This document shows, piece by piece, positions 42,439-51,094 of a DNA stretch of 64,000 nt; position 1 is the first letter of the stretch; every line of letters starts with the position of its first letter. Under the pieces are notes generated by a model. It was not told the DNA's origin. It saw nothing but the letters and a program-made list of their open reading frames with translations, and made no database searches. The position numbers and the translations under genes are program-made. The stretch is from contig NZ_JAUNTN010000013.1 in assembly GCF_030538695.1 (NCBI RefSeq), forward strand, positions 44,948-108,947. The letters are read 5' to 3'. Source of the stretch: Paracoccus sp. (in: a-proteobacteria). Its GTDB lineage: Bacteria; Pseudomonadota; Alphaproteobacteria; Rhodobacterales; Rhodobacteraceae.

Positions 42439-44268
42439 TTAATTTTCCATCGTTTCCAATTCGTCGATCAGGCTTTCGATCATCGACAGGCCCTTGTCCC
42501 AAAACGCCGGATCGCTGGCGTCCAGACCAAAAGGTGCCAGCAATTCACGGTGGTGCTTGGACCCACCCGCGCGCAGCATATCGAAATACTTATCCGCGAA
42601 CCCGTCCGGCGCGGCCTCATAGGCGGCGTAAAGCGCGTTCACCAAGCCGTCGCCAAAGGCATAGGCATAGACGTAGAACGGCGAATGCACGAAATGCGGC
42701 ACATAGGACCAGAAGGTTTCATAGCCGGGCATGAACTCGAAGGCATCGCCAAGCGATTCATGCTGAACCGCCATCCACAGCGCGTTGATGTCATCCGGGG
42801 TCAGCTCGCCTTTGGTGCGGGCAGCGTGGAGGCGACATTCGAAATCATAGAAGGCGATCTGACGGATCACCGTGTTAATCATATCCTCGACCTTGCCGGC
42901 CAACAGAGCCTTGCGCTGCACCGGGTCGGTGGTGTCGGCCAGCAGCTTGCGGAACGTCAGCATCTCGCCAAAGACGGATGCGGTTTCGGCCAGCGTCAGC
43001 GGGGTCGAGGCCAGCATTTCCCCCTGTGCCGCCGCAAGTCGCTGATGGACACCATGGCCAAGCTCATGCGCCAGGGTCATCACATCACGCGGTTTTCCAA
43101 GGTAATTCAGCAGGATATAGGGGTGCGCATCGGTCACGGTCGGATGCGCGAAAGCCCCGGGTGCCTTGCCCGGCGTTACCGGCGCGTCGATCCAGCCCTT
43201 GTCAAAGAATGGCTGCGCCAGTTCGGCCAGCTTTGGGTCGAACCCGGCATAGGCATCCAGCACCGTCTGCCGCGCCTGCGGCCAGTCTATATCGCGCGGG
43301 GTTTCCGTGGGCAGCGGCGCGTTGCGGTCCCAGATTTGCAGCTTGTCCAGCCCCAGCCAGCGTGCCTTCAGCCGGTAATAGCGATGCGACAGCCGCGGAT
43401 AGGCGGCTTTGACGGCCGTGGTCAGCGCCTCGACCACCTCGGGTTCGACGTGATTGGACAGGTGCCGCGCGGTCTGCGGGGTCGGCATTTTGCGCCATGT
43501 GTCCTCGACTGCCTTTTCCTTGGCGAGCGTATTATGAATACGGCTGAACAGCTTGATGTTCTTGCCAAAGACAGTGGCCAGCGCCTTGGCCCCAGCCTCG
43601 CGCCGGGCGCGGTCGTGGTCAGACAGCAGGTTCAGCGTGGCTTCCAGCCCCATCTCCTGCCCATCCACGTCAAAGGTCAGCCCTGCAGTGGTTTCATCAA
43701 ACAGCCGGTTCCATGCGGCGGCACCGACCACGGAATTGTCGTGCAGAAAACGCTCCAACTCGTCGGAAAGCTGATAGGGACGCATGGCGCGCAGCCGGTC
43801 GAACACCGGCTGATAGCGGGCGGGGCCATCAGCAGCGGTAAAGATCGCCTGATAGCGGTCATCAGGGATGCGGTTGAACTCTAACGAGAAAAACACCAGC
43901 GGCGTGGTGAAGTGGGTCAGCTTGTCTTGCAGATCAGCCAGCATTTTGGCGCGGGCGGCGTCGGTGGTGTTTTGGTAATAGCGCAGCCCGGCATAAGACA
44001 TGATCCGCCCTGCCAGCCGGTCGATATCTTCGTTGCGCTGGATACAGCGCAGCATCTCGGCCGGGGTCAAATCCGCCAGCTTGCCCTCGTAATCGCGGGC
44101 AAAAGCGGCGCAATCCTGTTCCAGACGGTCCAGATCGCGGGTCAGTTCGGGTGCGTCGGGGCTGGCGTAAAGGTCGGTCAGATCCCACACCGGCAAATCG
44201 CCGAGGCTGGCGGAACCTTTGGGTGCATCGGCATCAAACAGGCGGGCAGAGAGGTGATTGGTCATCAT
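42439..44268 (-). CDS. pepF: Oligoendopeptidase F family metallopeptidase
   Basis: This 609-residue M3-family peptidase carries the zinc motif LAHELGHGVHQ near residue 400, with the downstream ligand region TPLTLAETASVFGEML. The N-terminal all-helical part (YEGKLADLTPAEMLRC) is typical of PepF. It cleaves peptides of 7-17 residues in the cytoplasm. ATG 44268 follows AAGGG at the right spacing. It is followed by a clear terminator and preceded after 19 bases by the hydrolase gene on the same strand. Confidence 0.93.
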   Translation of the reverse strand: MMTNHLSARLFDADAPKGSASLGDLPVWDLTDLYASPDAPELTRDLDRLEQDCAAFARDYEGKLADLTPAEMLRCIQRNEDIDRLAGRIMSYAGLRYYQNTTDAARAKMLADLQDKLTHFTTPLVFFSLEFNRIPDDRYQAIFTAADGPARYQPVFDRLRAMRPYQLSDELERFLHDNSVVGAAAWNRLFDETTAGLTFDVDGQEMGLEATLNLLSDHDRARREAGAKALATVFGKNIKLFSRIHNTLAKEKAVEDTWRKMPTPQTARHLSNHVEPEVVEALTTAVKAAYPRLSHRYYRLKARWLGLDKLQIWDRNAPLPTETPRDIDWPQARQTVLDAYAGFDPKLAELAQPFFDKGWIDAPVTPGKAPGAFAHPTVTDAHPYILLNYLGKPRDVMTLAHELGHGVHQRLAAAQGEMLASTPLTLAETASVFGEMLTFRKLLADTTDPVQRKALLAGKVEDMINTVIRQIAFYDFECRLHAARTKGELTPDDINALWMAVQHESLGDAFEFMPGYETFWSYVPHFVHSPFYVYAYAFGDGLVNALYAAYEAAPDGFADKYFDMLRAGGSKHHRELLAPFGLDASDPAFWDKGLSMIESLIDELETMEN

Positions 44269-44287
44269 TTTCCCTTTTCTTTGCCCC

Positions 44288-45250
44288 TCATGTGTCAGCG
44301 CCGCCCCGTTGGTTCAAGGGTGCCGCCCGGAAAAGCGACAGGGCAGCATTCAGGAAACGGTCGCGGGCGGTGGGGGTTTCCATCATAATTTCATGCTGTG
44401 CCATCGGTTCTTCGAACAGCTTTGCGCCGGGCCAGTGGGCGGCGCGGCTGCGAATGGCAGCGTGGGTCACGATCCGTTCCCGTCCGCCCAGAGAGATCAG
44501 CGCCGGCAGGTCGGGCGCGGGCAGGGCGGCCAACCGCTGACATTCCCGTAGCGCCGCGCCGAGCCATGCGAAACTTGGCCCGCCCAGCGTCAGTTCGGGC
44601 CAGGCGGCGGATTCCTGAACCATGCGCGCCCATGTCTGCGCATCGCTGGTCAGCATGTTATCCGCGAAAGGATAATCCAGCACATAAGTGCCGTTGCCTG
44701 TGCCGGGGATGATCCGGTTTTGCTGGCCAAGCCGCCCCGCCGTGCTGGTGATTGCCCGCGCCAGCGGCACCGGAAAAGGCAGGCGAATCCCCCACATTGG
44801 CGCCGAAAACACCGCACTGGCGACAGGCAGCCCGTGTTCCAGCGCCGCGAGGCCAACCGCACCCCCCATGGAATGGGCCAGCAGATGCCACGGGCGGGGC
44901 AAGTTCAGATCGACCGCCGCATCCAGCAGTGCCGCCACATCGCGCTGATAATCCGCGAAATCCGAAACATGCCCGATCCGCGGATCGGGCAGCGATCGCT
45001 CAGAAAGGCCCTGACCACGCCAGTCAGGCCCCAGCACGGCGAATCCCTGTGCCGCCAACCATGAGGCTGTCGGCTCATATCTTTCCAGATATTCAGTGCG
45101 CCCCGGAAACAGCAGCACCGTTGCCACGGCATCCTTGGGCTGCCAGACGGCGGCACGCAGCCGCCGCCCGTCATCCGTGCGCAGCCAGAACGCCCGTGCC
45201 ATGGATGGCGGGTCGTCCGGCAGGCGCAGATAGGGCGCGTCCTGCATCAA
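44288..45250 (-). CDS. Alpha/beta hydrolase, lysophospholipase-like
   Basis: This 320-residue protein has the fold markers VLLFPGRTEYLERYEPTASWLAAQG, DWRGQGLS and a nucleophile elbow LLAHSMGGAVG (about residues 121-131, Ser in A-H-S-M-G), with a late His in ERIVTHAAIRSRAAHWPG and HEIMMETPTARDRF. The GxSxG first Gly is Ala. This fits the PldB/monoacylglycerol lipase group. Substrate unproven. It overlaps the upstream SCP2 gene by 4 bases. Confidence 0.85.
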   Translation of the reverse strand: MMQDAPYLRLPDDPPSMARAFWLRTDDGRRLRAAVWQPKDAVATVLLFPGRTEYLERYEPTASWLAAQGFAVLGPDWRGQGLSERSLPDPRIGHVSDFADYQRDVAALLDAAVDLNLPRPWHLLAHSMGGAVGLAALEHGLPVASAVFSAPMWGIRLPFPVPLARAITSTAGRLGQQNRIIPGTGNGTYVLDYPFADNMLTSDAQTWARMVQESAAWPELTLGGPSFAWLGAALRECQRLAALPAPDLPALISLGGRERIVTHAAIRSRAAHWPGAKLFEEPMAQHEIMMETPTARDRFLNAALSLFRAAPLNQRGGADT

Positions 45251-45531
45251 GCCAGCGCCGAGGCCAGCTTCATTGCGGTCCCCATCGAGCCGTCCAGTTT
45301 CAGCTTGCCCATCATAAAGGCCGTCGTCGGGTTAACGCTGCCGTTCAGGATACCCTCAAACGTGTCGCGGCTGGCGGTCAGGGTGACATCGGTGGGTTCA
45401 TCCCCGGCCCGCACACCGCTCTGGTCGATGACCACCGCGCCCTCGCCCTCGATCACGAACTTGGCGCTGCCGTCAAAACTGCTGATTTTCGCGCCCAAAG
45501 CCTGAACCGCGCCCTCGATCACATTGCTCAT
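45247..45531 (-). CDS. SCP2 sterol-binding domain protein
   Basis: This 94-residue protein starts at ATG 45531 with GGAGG 7 bases upstream. It is a single SCP2 fold: AKFVIEGEGAVVIDQSG, DVTLTASRDTFEGILNGSVNPTTAFMMGKLKLDGSMGTAMKL, the last part being the family's most conserved block. SCP2 proteins bind hydrophobic lipids. Coupling to a lipase-like hydrolase suggests lipid handling, which is inference. Confidence 0.88.
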   Translation of the reverse strand: MSNVIEGAVQALGAKISSFDGSAKFVIEGEGAVVIDQSGVRAGDEPTDVTLTASRDTFEGILNGSVNPTTAFMMGKLKLDGSMGTAMKLASALA

Positions 45532-45591
45532 CTTATTCCTCCAGTAAGATGCGGCTGGCACCTGCCCGCCGCCGGGGTTACAGATAGCACC

Positions 45592-46179
45592 ATGACGATC
45601 CGCAAGCCCCTTTTCTATCGTGTCGTCGCGGCATTTGGCACGCTGACCGTTACGATCTCGTTAACAGCGGGCGGATTTTCCAGTGCTTTTGCCGAAAATG
45701 CTGTGGATAATTCGCTGGACAGCCGTTTTGCCGCACTTTCACAGGATGGCGAGGGCTGGCGCATCGCGGAATCGGATATTCTGCGGGCATGGTCGCAATC
45801 GGGGGCCGCGCCGATGGATCTGCTGTTGCAGCGCGGTGAGGAGGCGCTTGATTCGGGCGATCTGGCCGGGGCCATCGGCCATCTGACCGCGCTGACCGAT
45901 CACGCGCCGGATTTCCCGGCTGGCTGGCGGGCGCGGGCCGAGGCTTACGCGATGGCTGGCCTGACCGGCCCGGCAATGGCCGATCTGGCCCGCTGCCTGG
46001 CGCTGGAGCCGCGTGAGTTTCAATGCCTGACCCGGCTTGGTGCGTTGCTGGAAGACAGCGGCGATGCGGACCGGGCGCTGGCCGCGTATCAGGCGTCGCT
46101 GGCCATCCATCCGCATCAGGCCGAGGCGCAGGACGGCCGCGCCCGCATCCTGCGCGACCGCGAAGGACAACCCGTATGA
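45592..46179 (+). CDS. Exported TPR-repeat protein
   Basis: This 195-residue protein starts at ATG 45592 and has a signal sequence (VVAAFGTLTVTISLTAGGFSSAFA). Residues about 75-185 form three TPR units (LLLQRGEEALDSGDLAGAIGHL, RARAEAYAMAGLTGPAMADLARCL, LTRLGALLEDSGDADRALAAYQASL). It overlaps the helicase gene by 4 bases, yet it is likely periplasmic, so the link is probably transcriptional only. Function unknown. Confidence 0.8.
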   Translation: MTIRKPLFYRVVAAFGTLTVTISLTAGGFSSAFAENAVDNSLDSRFAALSQDGEGWRIAESDILRAWSQSGAAPMDLLLQRGEEALDSGDLAGAIGHLTALTDHAPDFPAGWRARAEAYAMAGLTGPAMADLARCLALEPREFQCLTRLGALLEDSGDADRALAAYQASLAIHPHQAEAQDGRARILRDREGQPV

Positions 46180-49067
46180 GCCGCGTCACCGCCGTTCTTG
46201 GCCCAACGAACACCGGCAAGACCCATTACGCGGTCGAGCGGATGCTGGCCCATCGCACCGGCGTTATTGGCCTGCCGCTGCGGCTGCTGGCGCGTGAGGT
46301 CTATGATCGGATCGTCAAGGCGCGGGGGCCTTCGGTCGTGGCGCTGGTCACGGGCGAGGAGCGCATCGTGCCGCAGCGGGTACAATATTGGGTCGCCACC
46401 ACCGAGGCCATGCCCGAGGTTGGTGCGGATTTCGTCGCCATTGACGAGATCCAGATGTGCGCCGATCCGCAACGTGGTCATGTGTTCACCGATCGCCTGC
46501 TGCATATACGCGGCCTGCACGAAACCCTGCTGCTGGGGTCTGATACCATGCGATCCGCGATTGCGGCGCTGGTGCCAGGGGTGCAGTTCCTGCGCCGCGA
46601 ACGGTTCAGCACGCTGACATGGGCCGGGTCGAAAAAACTGTCGCGGATGCCACCGCGCAGCGCCATCGTGGGCTTCAGTGTCGATGATGTTTACGCGATG
46701 GCCGAGCTGATCCGGCGGCAGAAGGGCGGCTGCGCGGTGGTCATGGGCGCACTTAGCCCGCGCACGCGCAACGCTCAGGTGGCGATGTATCAGGCCGGAG
46801 AAGTCGATTATCTGGTGGCGACCGATGCCATCGGCATGGGGCTGAATCTGGATATTCGCCATGTCGCCTTTTCCGAAACCCACAAGTTCGACGGGCGGCG
46901 GATGCGGCATCTGTTCCCGCATGAGCTTGGCCAGATCGCGGGCCGTGCGGGTCGCCATACCGAACCCGGCACCTTTGGCGTGACAGGCGAAGCCGAGCCG
47001 CCCGATCAGGGCGTGATCGACGCCATCGAGAACCACCGCTTTGCCCCGATTCAGCGATTGATCTGGCGCAACAACCGGCTGGAGTTCGGCAATGCCGACC
47101 GGCTGATTGCCAGCCTTGAGGCGGCCCCCGACAGCGAGTGGCTGACCCGTGGGCGCGAGGCCGATGATGTGCAGGCACTGAAAGCCCTGCGCGATTTGCC
47201 GGAAATCCGCGACAGATTGTCCGGGCCGCAGGATTTGAAGCTGCTGTGGGATGTCTGCCGAATCCCTGATTTCCGCGGGATTTCGCCTGCCGAACACACA
47301 ACCTTGCTGGCCCGCATTTATGAGTTTCTGCAGGCGCAGGGCCATGTTCCAAGCGGTTGGCTGGCCGATCAGATCCAGCGCATCGACCGCACCCATGGCG
47401 ATATAGACGCAATCAGCAAACGCCTGGCGTTTATCCGCACATGGACCTATGTGGCGCAGCGGCCCGGATGGGTTGCAGAAGAATCACATTGGCGCGAGGC
47501 GACAAGGGCGGTAGAAGACCGCCTGTCGGATGCGCTACACGCTGCATTGACGCAAAGATTCGTGGACCGGCGCACTTCGGTATTGCTGCGCCGGCTCAAG
47601 CAAAAGGAAGCATTGGTGGCCGAGGTCAACGACAAGGGCGAAGTGATGGTCGAAGGCGAATTCGCCGGCCGTCTGGAAGGATTCCGTTTCAAGGCCGACC
47701 CCTCGGCTGCGGGGGATGAGGCGAAAATGCTGAACCGCGCTGCCTATGAGGCGCTGCGCCCCGAGTTCAGCCTGCGGGCGGACCGTTTCTATAACGCGCC
47801 CGATACCGAGCTGGATTTCACCGAACAGGGCGGGCTGATGTGGGGCGCGTCAGCGGTCGGCAAGCTGGTCAAGGGCGCGGATGCGCTGAAACCCGGCGTC
47901 GAGGTTTTCGTCGATGACGAGGCCGGGCCGGATGTGGCTGAAAAGGTCCGCCGCCGGTTGCAGCATTTTATCGACCGCAAGATCGCAGCCGGATTCGAGC
48001 CGCTGATCGCCATGCAAAAGGACGAAACCCTGACCGGGCTGGCCCGTGGTCTGGCCTTCCGTCTGGTCGAGGCTTTGGGCGTGATCCCGCGTCAGGACAT
48101 CGCCGCCGAGGTCAAGGATCTGGATCAGGATTCGCGCGGGCTGCTGCGTAAGCATGGCGTGCGTTTCGGTCAGTTCACGATCTTTCTGCCCGCGCTGCTG
48201 AAACCCGCACCAACCCGGCTGCGGCTGGTGCTGTGGTCGCTTTATGAAGGGTTGGCCGAGTTTCCCGAAAGCCCGCCGCCGGGGCTGGTGACGATCCCGA
48301 ATATCGACGGCGTTCCAATGGGTTACTATACGCTGTCGGGCTATCGCCCGGCAGGCGAGCGCGCCATCCGCATCGACATGCTGGAACGTCTGGCCGATCT
48401 GCTGCGCGGTCAGGACAGCCGCGCGGGCTTTGAGGCGAATCCCGACATGCTGTCGATCACCGGCATGACGCTGGAACAGTTCGCGGATCTGATGGGCGGG
48501 CTTGGCTATCGCGCCGAAAAAGGCGAGCGACCCAAGGCGAAGCCCGAAGTCGCCCCCACACCTGAGATTGCGCCTTCGGATGCGCCGCTGACCGAGGACG
48601 AATCGGTCTTTGCAGAACAGAAACGCGCCGAATGGGATGCCGAACAAGCCGCCCGCAAGGCCGCCGATGCTGAGGCCGGGGCAGAGGGTGACGCCGTTCC
48701 CGAACCTTTTGAGGCCGCACCCGAGGTTGAGACGTTCTATACCTTCACTTGGGCGCCGCGCCCGCGTGGTGGCCAGCAGCGCCCGCGTCGTGAGGGGGAT
48801 GAGGGGCAGCCGCGTCGCGGTCGTCGTGACGGCCAGCAGGCAGAGCAGGGGCAAGGCGACCGCCCGACCCGCGAGAACTGGGGCGAGCGCAAGGGGAAAC
48901 CCGGTGGCAAGCCTGATTTCAAAAAAGGCGGCAAGCCGCACCGTGACCGCAACGATCGCGGTGCGCAGGGCGGCAAAAGCTTCTCGGCCCGCCCGCCGAA
49001 ATCGGAAAAGCCGATCGACCCGGACAACCCTTTTGCAATCCTTGCGCAGCTCAAGGACCGCAAATGA
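46176..49067 (+). CDS. SUV3-like DEAD/DEAH-type RNA helicase with basic C-terminal tail
   Basis: This 963-residue protein starts at ATG 46176 (AAGGA upstream; the longer frame is a shadow). Walker A GPTNTGKTH at 9-17, IDEIQM near 89, the second RecA domain with LVATDAIGMGLNLDIRHV and HELGQIAGRAGRH follow the mitochondrial SUV3 helicase family found in Alphaproteobacteria. From about residue 780 the sequence is low-complexity, first acidic/Ala-rich, then Arg/Gly/Gln/Lys-rich (RPRGGQQRPRREGDEG), probably disordered and RNA-binding. It may work with RNases in RNA turnover. It is followed by an S4-domain protein gene. Confidence 0.9.
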   Translation: MSRVTAVLGPTNTGKTHYAVERMLAHRTGVIGLPLRLLAREVYDRIVKARGPSVVALVTGEERIVPQRVQYWVATTEAMPEVGADFVAIDEIQMCADPQRGHVFTDRLLHIRGLHETLLLGSDTMRSAIAALVPGVQFLRRERFSTLTWAGSKKLSRMPPRSAIVGFSVDDVYAMAELIRRQKGGCAVVMGALSPRTRNAQVAMYQAGEVDYLVATDAIGMGLNLDIRHVAFSETHKFDGRRMRHLFPHELGQIAGRAGRHTEPGTFGVTGEAEPPDQGVIDAIENHRFAPIQRLIWRNNRLEFGNADRLIASLEAAPDSEWLTRGREADDVQALKALRDLPEIRDRLSGPQDLKLLWDVCRIPDFRGISPAEHTTLLARIYEFLQAQGHVPSGWLADQIQRIDRTHGDIDAISKRLAFIRTWTYVAQRPGWVAEESHWREATRAVEDRLSDALHAALTQRFVDRRTSVLLRRLKQKEALVAEVNDKGEVMVEGEFAGRLEGFRFKADPSAAGDEAKMLNRAAYEALRPEFSLRADRFYNAPDTELDFTEQGGLMWGASAVGKLVKGADALKPGVEVFVDDEAGPDVAEKVRRRLQHFIDRKIAAGFEPLIAMQKDETLTGLARGLAFRLVEALGVIPRQDIAAEVKDLDQDSRGLLRKHGVRFGQFTIFLPALLKPAPTRLRLVLWSLYEGLAEFPESPPPGLVTIPNIDGVPMGYYTLSGYRPAGERAIRIDMLERLADLLRGQDSRAGFEANPDMLSITGMTLEQFADLMGGLGYRAEKGERPKAKPEVAPTPEIAPSDAPLTEDESVFAEQKRAEWDAEQAARKAADAEAGAEGDAVPEPFEAAPEVETFYTFTWAPRPRGGQQRPRREGDEGQPRRGRRDGQQAEQGQGDRPTRENWGERKGKPGGKPDFKKGGKPHRDRNDRGAQGGKSFSARPPKSEKPIDPDNPFAILAQLKDRK

Positions 49068-49072
49068 CCCGT

Positions 49073-49117
49073 GATCAGGCAGGCGTGGAGCAAAACTGCG
49101 CCTGCCTGATCCACGCC
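49073..49117. repeat. Inverted repeat after the helicase gene
   Basis: GATCAGGCAGGCG (49073-49085) is perfectly inverted as CGCCTGCCTGATC (49099-49111). A second, overlapping pairing GGCGTGGA/TCCACGCC (49083-49090 with 49110-49117) competes with it. No strong T tail follows, so it is a possible terminator, attenuator or processing site. Confidence 0.6.
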
Positions 49118-49217
49118 TTCTGGTTCGGCGGCAGACCGAATTCTGGCCCGCCCCATGTCCGGTTCCGGCATGGCGGCAGGGGCGTTTGCCCCTTTCCCCT
49201 GAACAGGCTCGCTTTTG

Positions 49218-49505
49218 ATGTCTGATGACAGCCTGCGCCTTGATAAATGGCTGTTTCATGCCCGTATCTTCAAATCGCGTAGCCTTGCCGCCGAACGGAT
49301 CGAGGCCGGAGGTGTCCGCCTGAACGGTCAGCCCTGCCGTAAGCCGGGACGGGCCGTCAAGCCGGGAGACATTATCACCATATCGGCGCGTGGCCGGGTG
49401 CGGGAATTGCGCCTGCTGGCCCCCGGCACCAGACGCGGCCCGGCGGCTGAGGCGGCCACGCTTTATGACGATATGTCGCAGGATGGCGCGTCACCGCTTG
49501 AATGA
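49218..49505 (+). CDS. S4-domain RNA-binding protein (Hsp15-like)
   Basis: This 95-residue protein starts at ATG 49218. The S4 fold is clear: LRLDKWLFHARIFKSRSLAAERIEAGGVRLNGQPCRKPGRAVKPGD, as in Hsp15, which binds stalled 50S subunits carrying peptidyl-tRNA. The C-terminal tail is short and acidic at its end, less basic than in E. coli HslR. It follows the RNA helicase in the order usual for Alphaproteobacteria. Confidence 0.88.
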   Translation: MSDDSLRLDKWLFHARIFKSRSLAAERIEAGGVRLNGQPCRKPGRAVKPGDIITISARGRVRELRLLAPGTRRGPAAEAATLYDDMSQDGASPLE

Positions 49506-49562
49506 TCCGCGTCTAGGGTCTAGGTGAAGCGCCGGAAACCGTCGCGAATGGGATAAAAAGAA

Positions 49563-49901
49563 ATGACCTATGTTGTCACCGACAACTGCATCATGTGCAA
49601 ATACACCGATTGCGTCGAGGTCTGCCCGGTCGATTGTTTTTACGAGGGCGAAAACACGCTGGTGATTCACCCGGATGAATGTATCGACTGCGGCGTGTGC
49701 GAACCGGAATGTCCCGCCGATGCAATCCGCCCGGATACGGAACCCGACATGGAACCCTGGGTCGAGTTCAACCGCCAGTATTCCGAACAATGGCCGGTTA
49801 TCACCCGTAAGAAAGACCCGATGCCGGGTTATCAGGATATGGATGGGGTTAAAGGCAAGCTGGAGAAATACTTCAGCCCGAACCCCGGTCAGGGTGACTG
49901 A
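49563..49901 (+). CDS. fdxA: 7Fe-8S ferredoxin FdxA
   Basis: This 112-residue soluble electron carrier has an N-terminal cluster region with [18 protein letters not shown] (3Fe-4S plus part of the 4Fe-4S ligands) and [16 protein letters not shown] (4Fe-4S). The remaining helix-rich C-terminus ([18 protein letters not shown]) is typical of Azotobacter-type FdI/FdxA. The redox partner is unknown. It lies between the S4 gene and carD, a common alphaproteobacterial order. Confidence 0.95.
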   Translation: MTYVVTDNCIMCKYTDCVEVCPVDCFYEGENTLVIHPDECIDCGVCEPECPADAIRPDTEPDMEPWVEFNRQYSEQWPVITRKKDPMPGYQDMDGVKGKLEKYFSPNPGQGD

Positions 49902-50210
49902 TTCGCCTGTCTTAATTGCGCGGCAATGATCTGCCTGGCGGCAGGTCATTGAAAATTCTGTGAAATATAGCGAATCCCTGGAGTTGCCCCGGCGATTCGA
50001 GATGCTTTTTTCACGGGCGTTTTTGTGATATAAGATTGTTACATTCCATCCGACCCCCGCGGTTCGGGTGGTTTTGTAATGACAGACCTGCTTCGTGATT
50101 CATGCCTTCTGCCAAAGGCATCACAGGACAAAATCAAATCCGCCCTTACCCGGTCCCTTGACCGGAAGGGGCTTTTCGCGTCCCGCATAAGGGGCGCGCA
50201 ACTGGAGAGC
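49902..50210. promoter_or_regulatory. Intergenic region upstream of carD
   Basis: These 309 bases hold a small hairpin after fdxA (TGATCTGCC/GGCAGGTCA, about 49927-49948) and a -10-like TATAAGAT at 50029-50036, about 175 bases before the carD start, suggesting a long leader. A plus-strand frame opens at 50079 in the carD frame but has no ribosome site or similarity. Confidence 0.4.
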
Positions 50211-50723
50211 ATGATGGCCAAAGCCAAGAACCCGGACTTCCGCCCCAATGATTTCGTCGTCTATCCCGCCCATGGTGTCGGAAAGATCGTCTCGATCGAG
50301 GAACAGGAAGTTGCCGGTCTCAAGCTGGAAATGTTCGTGATTTCTTTTGAAAAGGATAAGATGACCCTGCGCGTGCCGACGCAGCGCGCAACGCAGATCG
50401 GGATGCGTGGTCTGGCCTCGCCGGATCTGGTCGAACAGGCGCTGACCACGCTGAAAGGCAAAGCCCGCGTGAAACGTGCGATGTGGTCGCGCCGGGCGCA
50501 GGAATACGAGCAAAAGATCAATTCCGGCGATCTGCTGGCCATTGCCGAGGTGGTGCGCGACCTGCACCGCAATGATGAGCAGCGCGAGCAATCCTATTCC
50601 GAACGCCAGTTGTATGAAGCGGCTCTGGACCGGCTGACCCGCGAAGTTGCTGCCGTGAAAGGTCTGGACGAAGCCAAGGCGCAGGCCAGCGTGGGCGAGG
50701 TTCTGACCAGCCGCGCCGCCTGA
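50211..50723 (+). CDS. CarD-family transcriptional regulator
   Basis: This 170-residue protein starts at ATG 50211, or ATG 50214 which is better spaced from GGAG. The N-terminal RNA-polymerase-interacting domain (FRPNDFVVYPAHGVGKIVSIEEQEV) resembles Mfd/CarD Tudor-like modules. The C-terminal helical domain (ARVKRAMWSRRAQEYEQKINSGDLLAIAEVVRDLHRND) binds promoter DNA. CarD stabilises open promoter complexes, notably at rRNA promoters. It has its own terminator. Confidence 0.93.
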   Translation: MMAKAKNPDFRPNDFVVYPAHGVGKIVSIEEQEVAGLKLEMFVISFEKDKMTLRVPTQRATQIGMRGLASPDLVEQALTTLKGKARVKRAMWSRRAQEYEQKINSGDLLAIAEVVRDLHRNDEQREQSYSERQLYEAALDRLTREVAAVKGLDEAKAQASVGEVLTSRAA

Positions 50724-50744
50724 TTCGTCAGACGGTTGCTTTTG

Positions 50745-50776
50745 GACCTGCCAGTTACCCGCTGGCAGGTCTTTTA
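50745..50776 (+). terminator. Terminator after carD
   Basis: The perfect arms GACCTGCCAG and CTGGCAGGTC flank a 7-base loop and are followed by TTTTAC. The convergent monooxygenase-like gene ends inside the tail. Confidence 0.88.
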
Positions 50777-51094
50777 CGTTTCAGGCCCCGTTTCCAAGCC
50801 GGTGATCTCATATTGCCGGACAATCGCTCGCGTTGCTGTCCACCAGACCGAGTTCCGCGTGCGCTGCTGGTGATGGGCAAAGGCATCGGCGCTGCTGAAA
50901 CATTCCTCGACGCCCCATATCAGAGGGTCGCTTGTCTGCCAGACCCGGAACGACAGGCAGCCGGGTTCCGCCTGCGTCAGCCGGATATGCTCGGGCAGAT
51001 GGTTACGAATGATCTCGGCCTGGTCCACGGTGGCACAGATCAGCCGCCCCGACAGGCGCACCTGCGTATCGGCTGGCCCCATATCAGCGGGCAT
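50774..51094 (-). CDS. Antibiotic biosynthesis monooxygenase (ABM) domain protein
   Basis: This 106-residue protein uses ATG 51094; ATG 51082 is an alternative, and neither has a clear ribosome site, so coupling to the upstream gene (11-base overlap) is likely. The pattern RLSGRLICATVDQAEIIRNHLPEHIRLTQAEPGCLSFRVWQ, then WGVEECFSSADAFAHHQQRTRNS matches small ABM/YgiN-type dimeric proteins, many of which are quinol or heme-related oxygenases. Substrate unknown. Confidence 0.75.
   Translation of the reverse strand: MPADMGPADTQVRLSGRLICATVDQAEIIRNHLPEHIRLTQAEPGCLSFRVWQTSDPLIWGVEECFSSADAFAHHQQRTRNSVWWTATRAIVRQYEITGLETGPET

Noticed and set aside
50079-50210. N-terminal extension of carD by 44 codons
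   Set aside because: No ribosome site near 50079. CarD proteins start close to the FRPNDFVVYP block, and GGAG precedes ATG 50211/50214.
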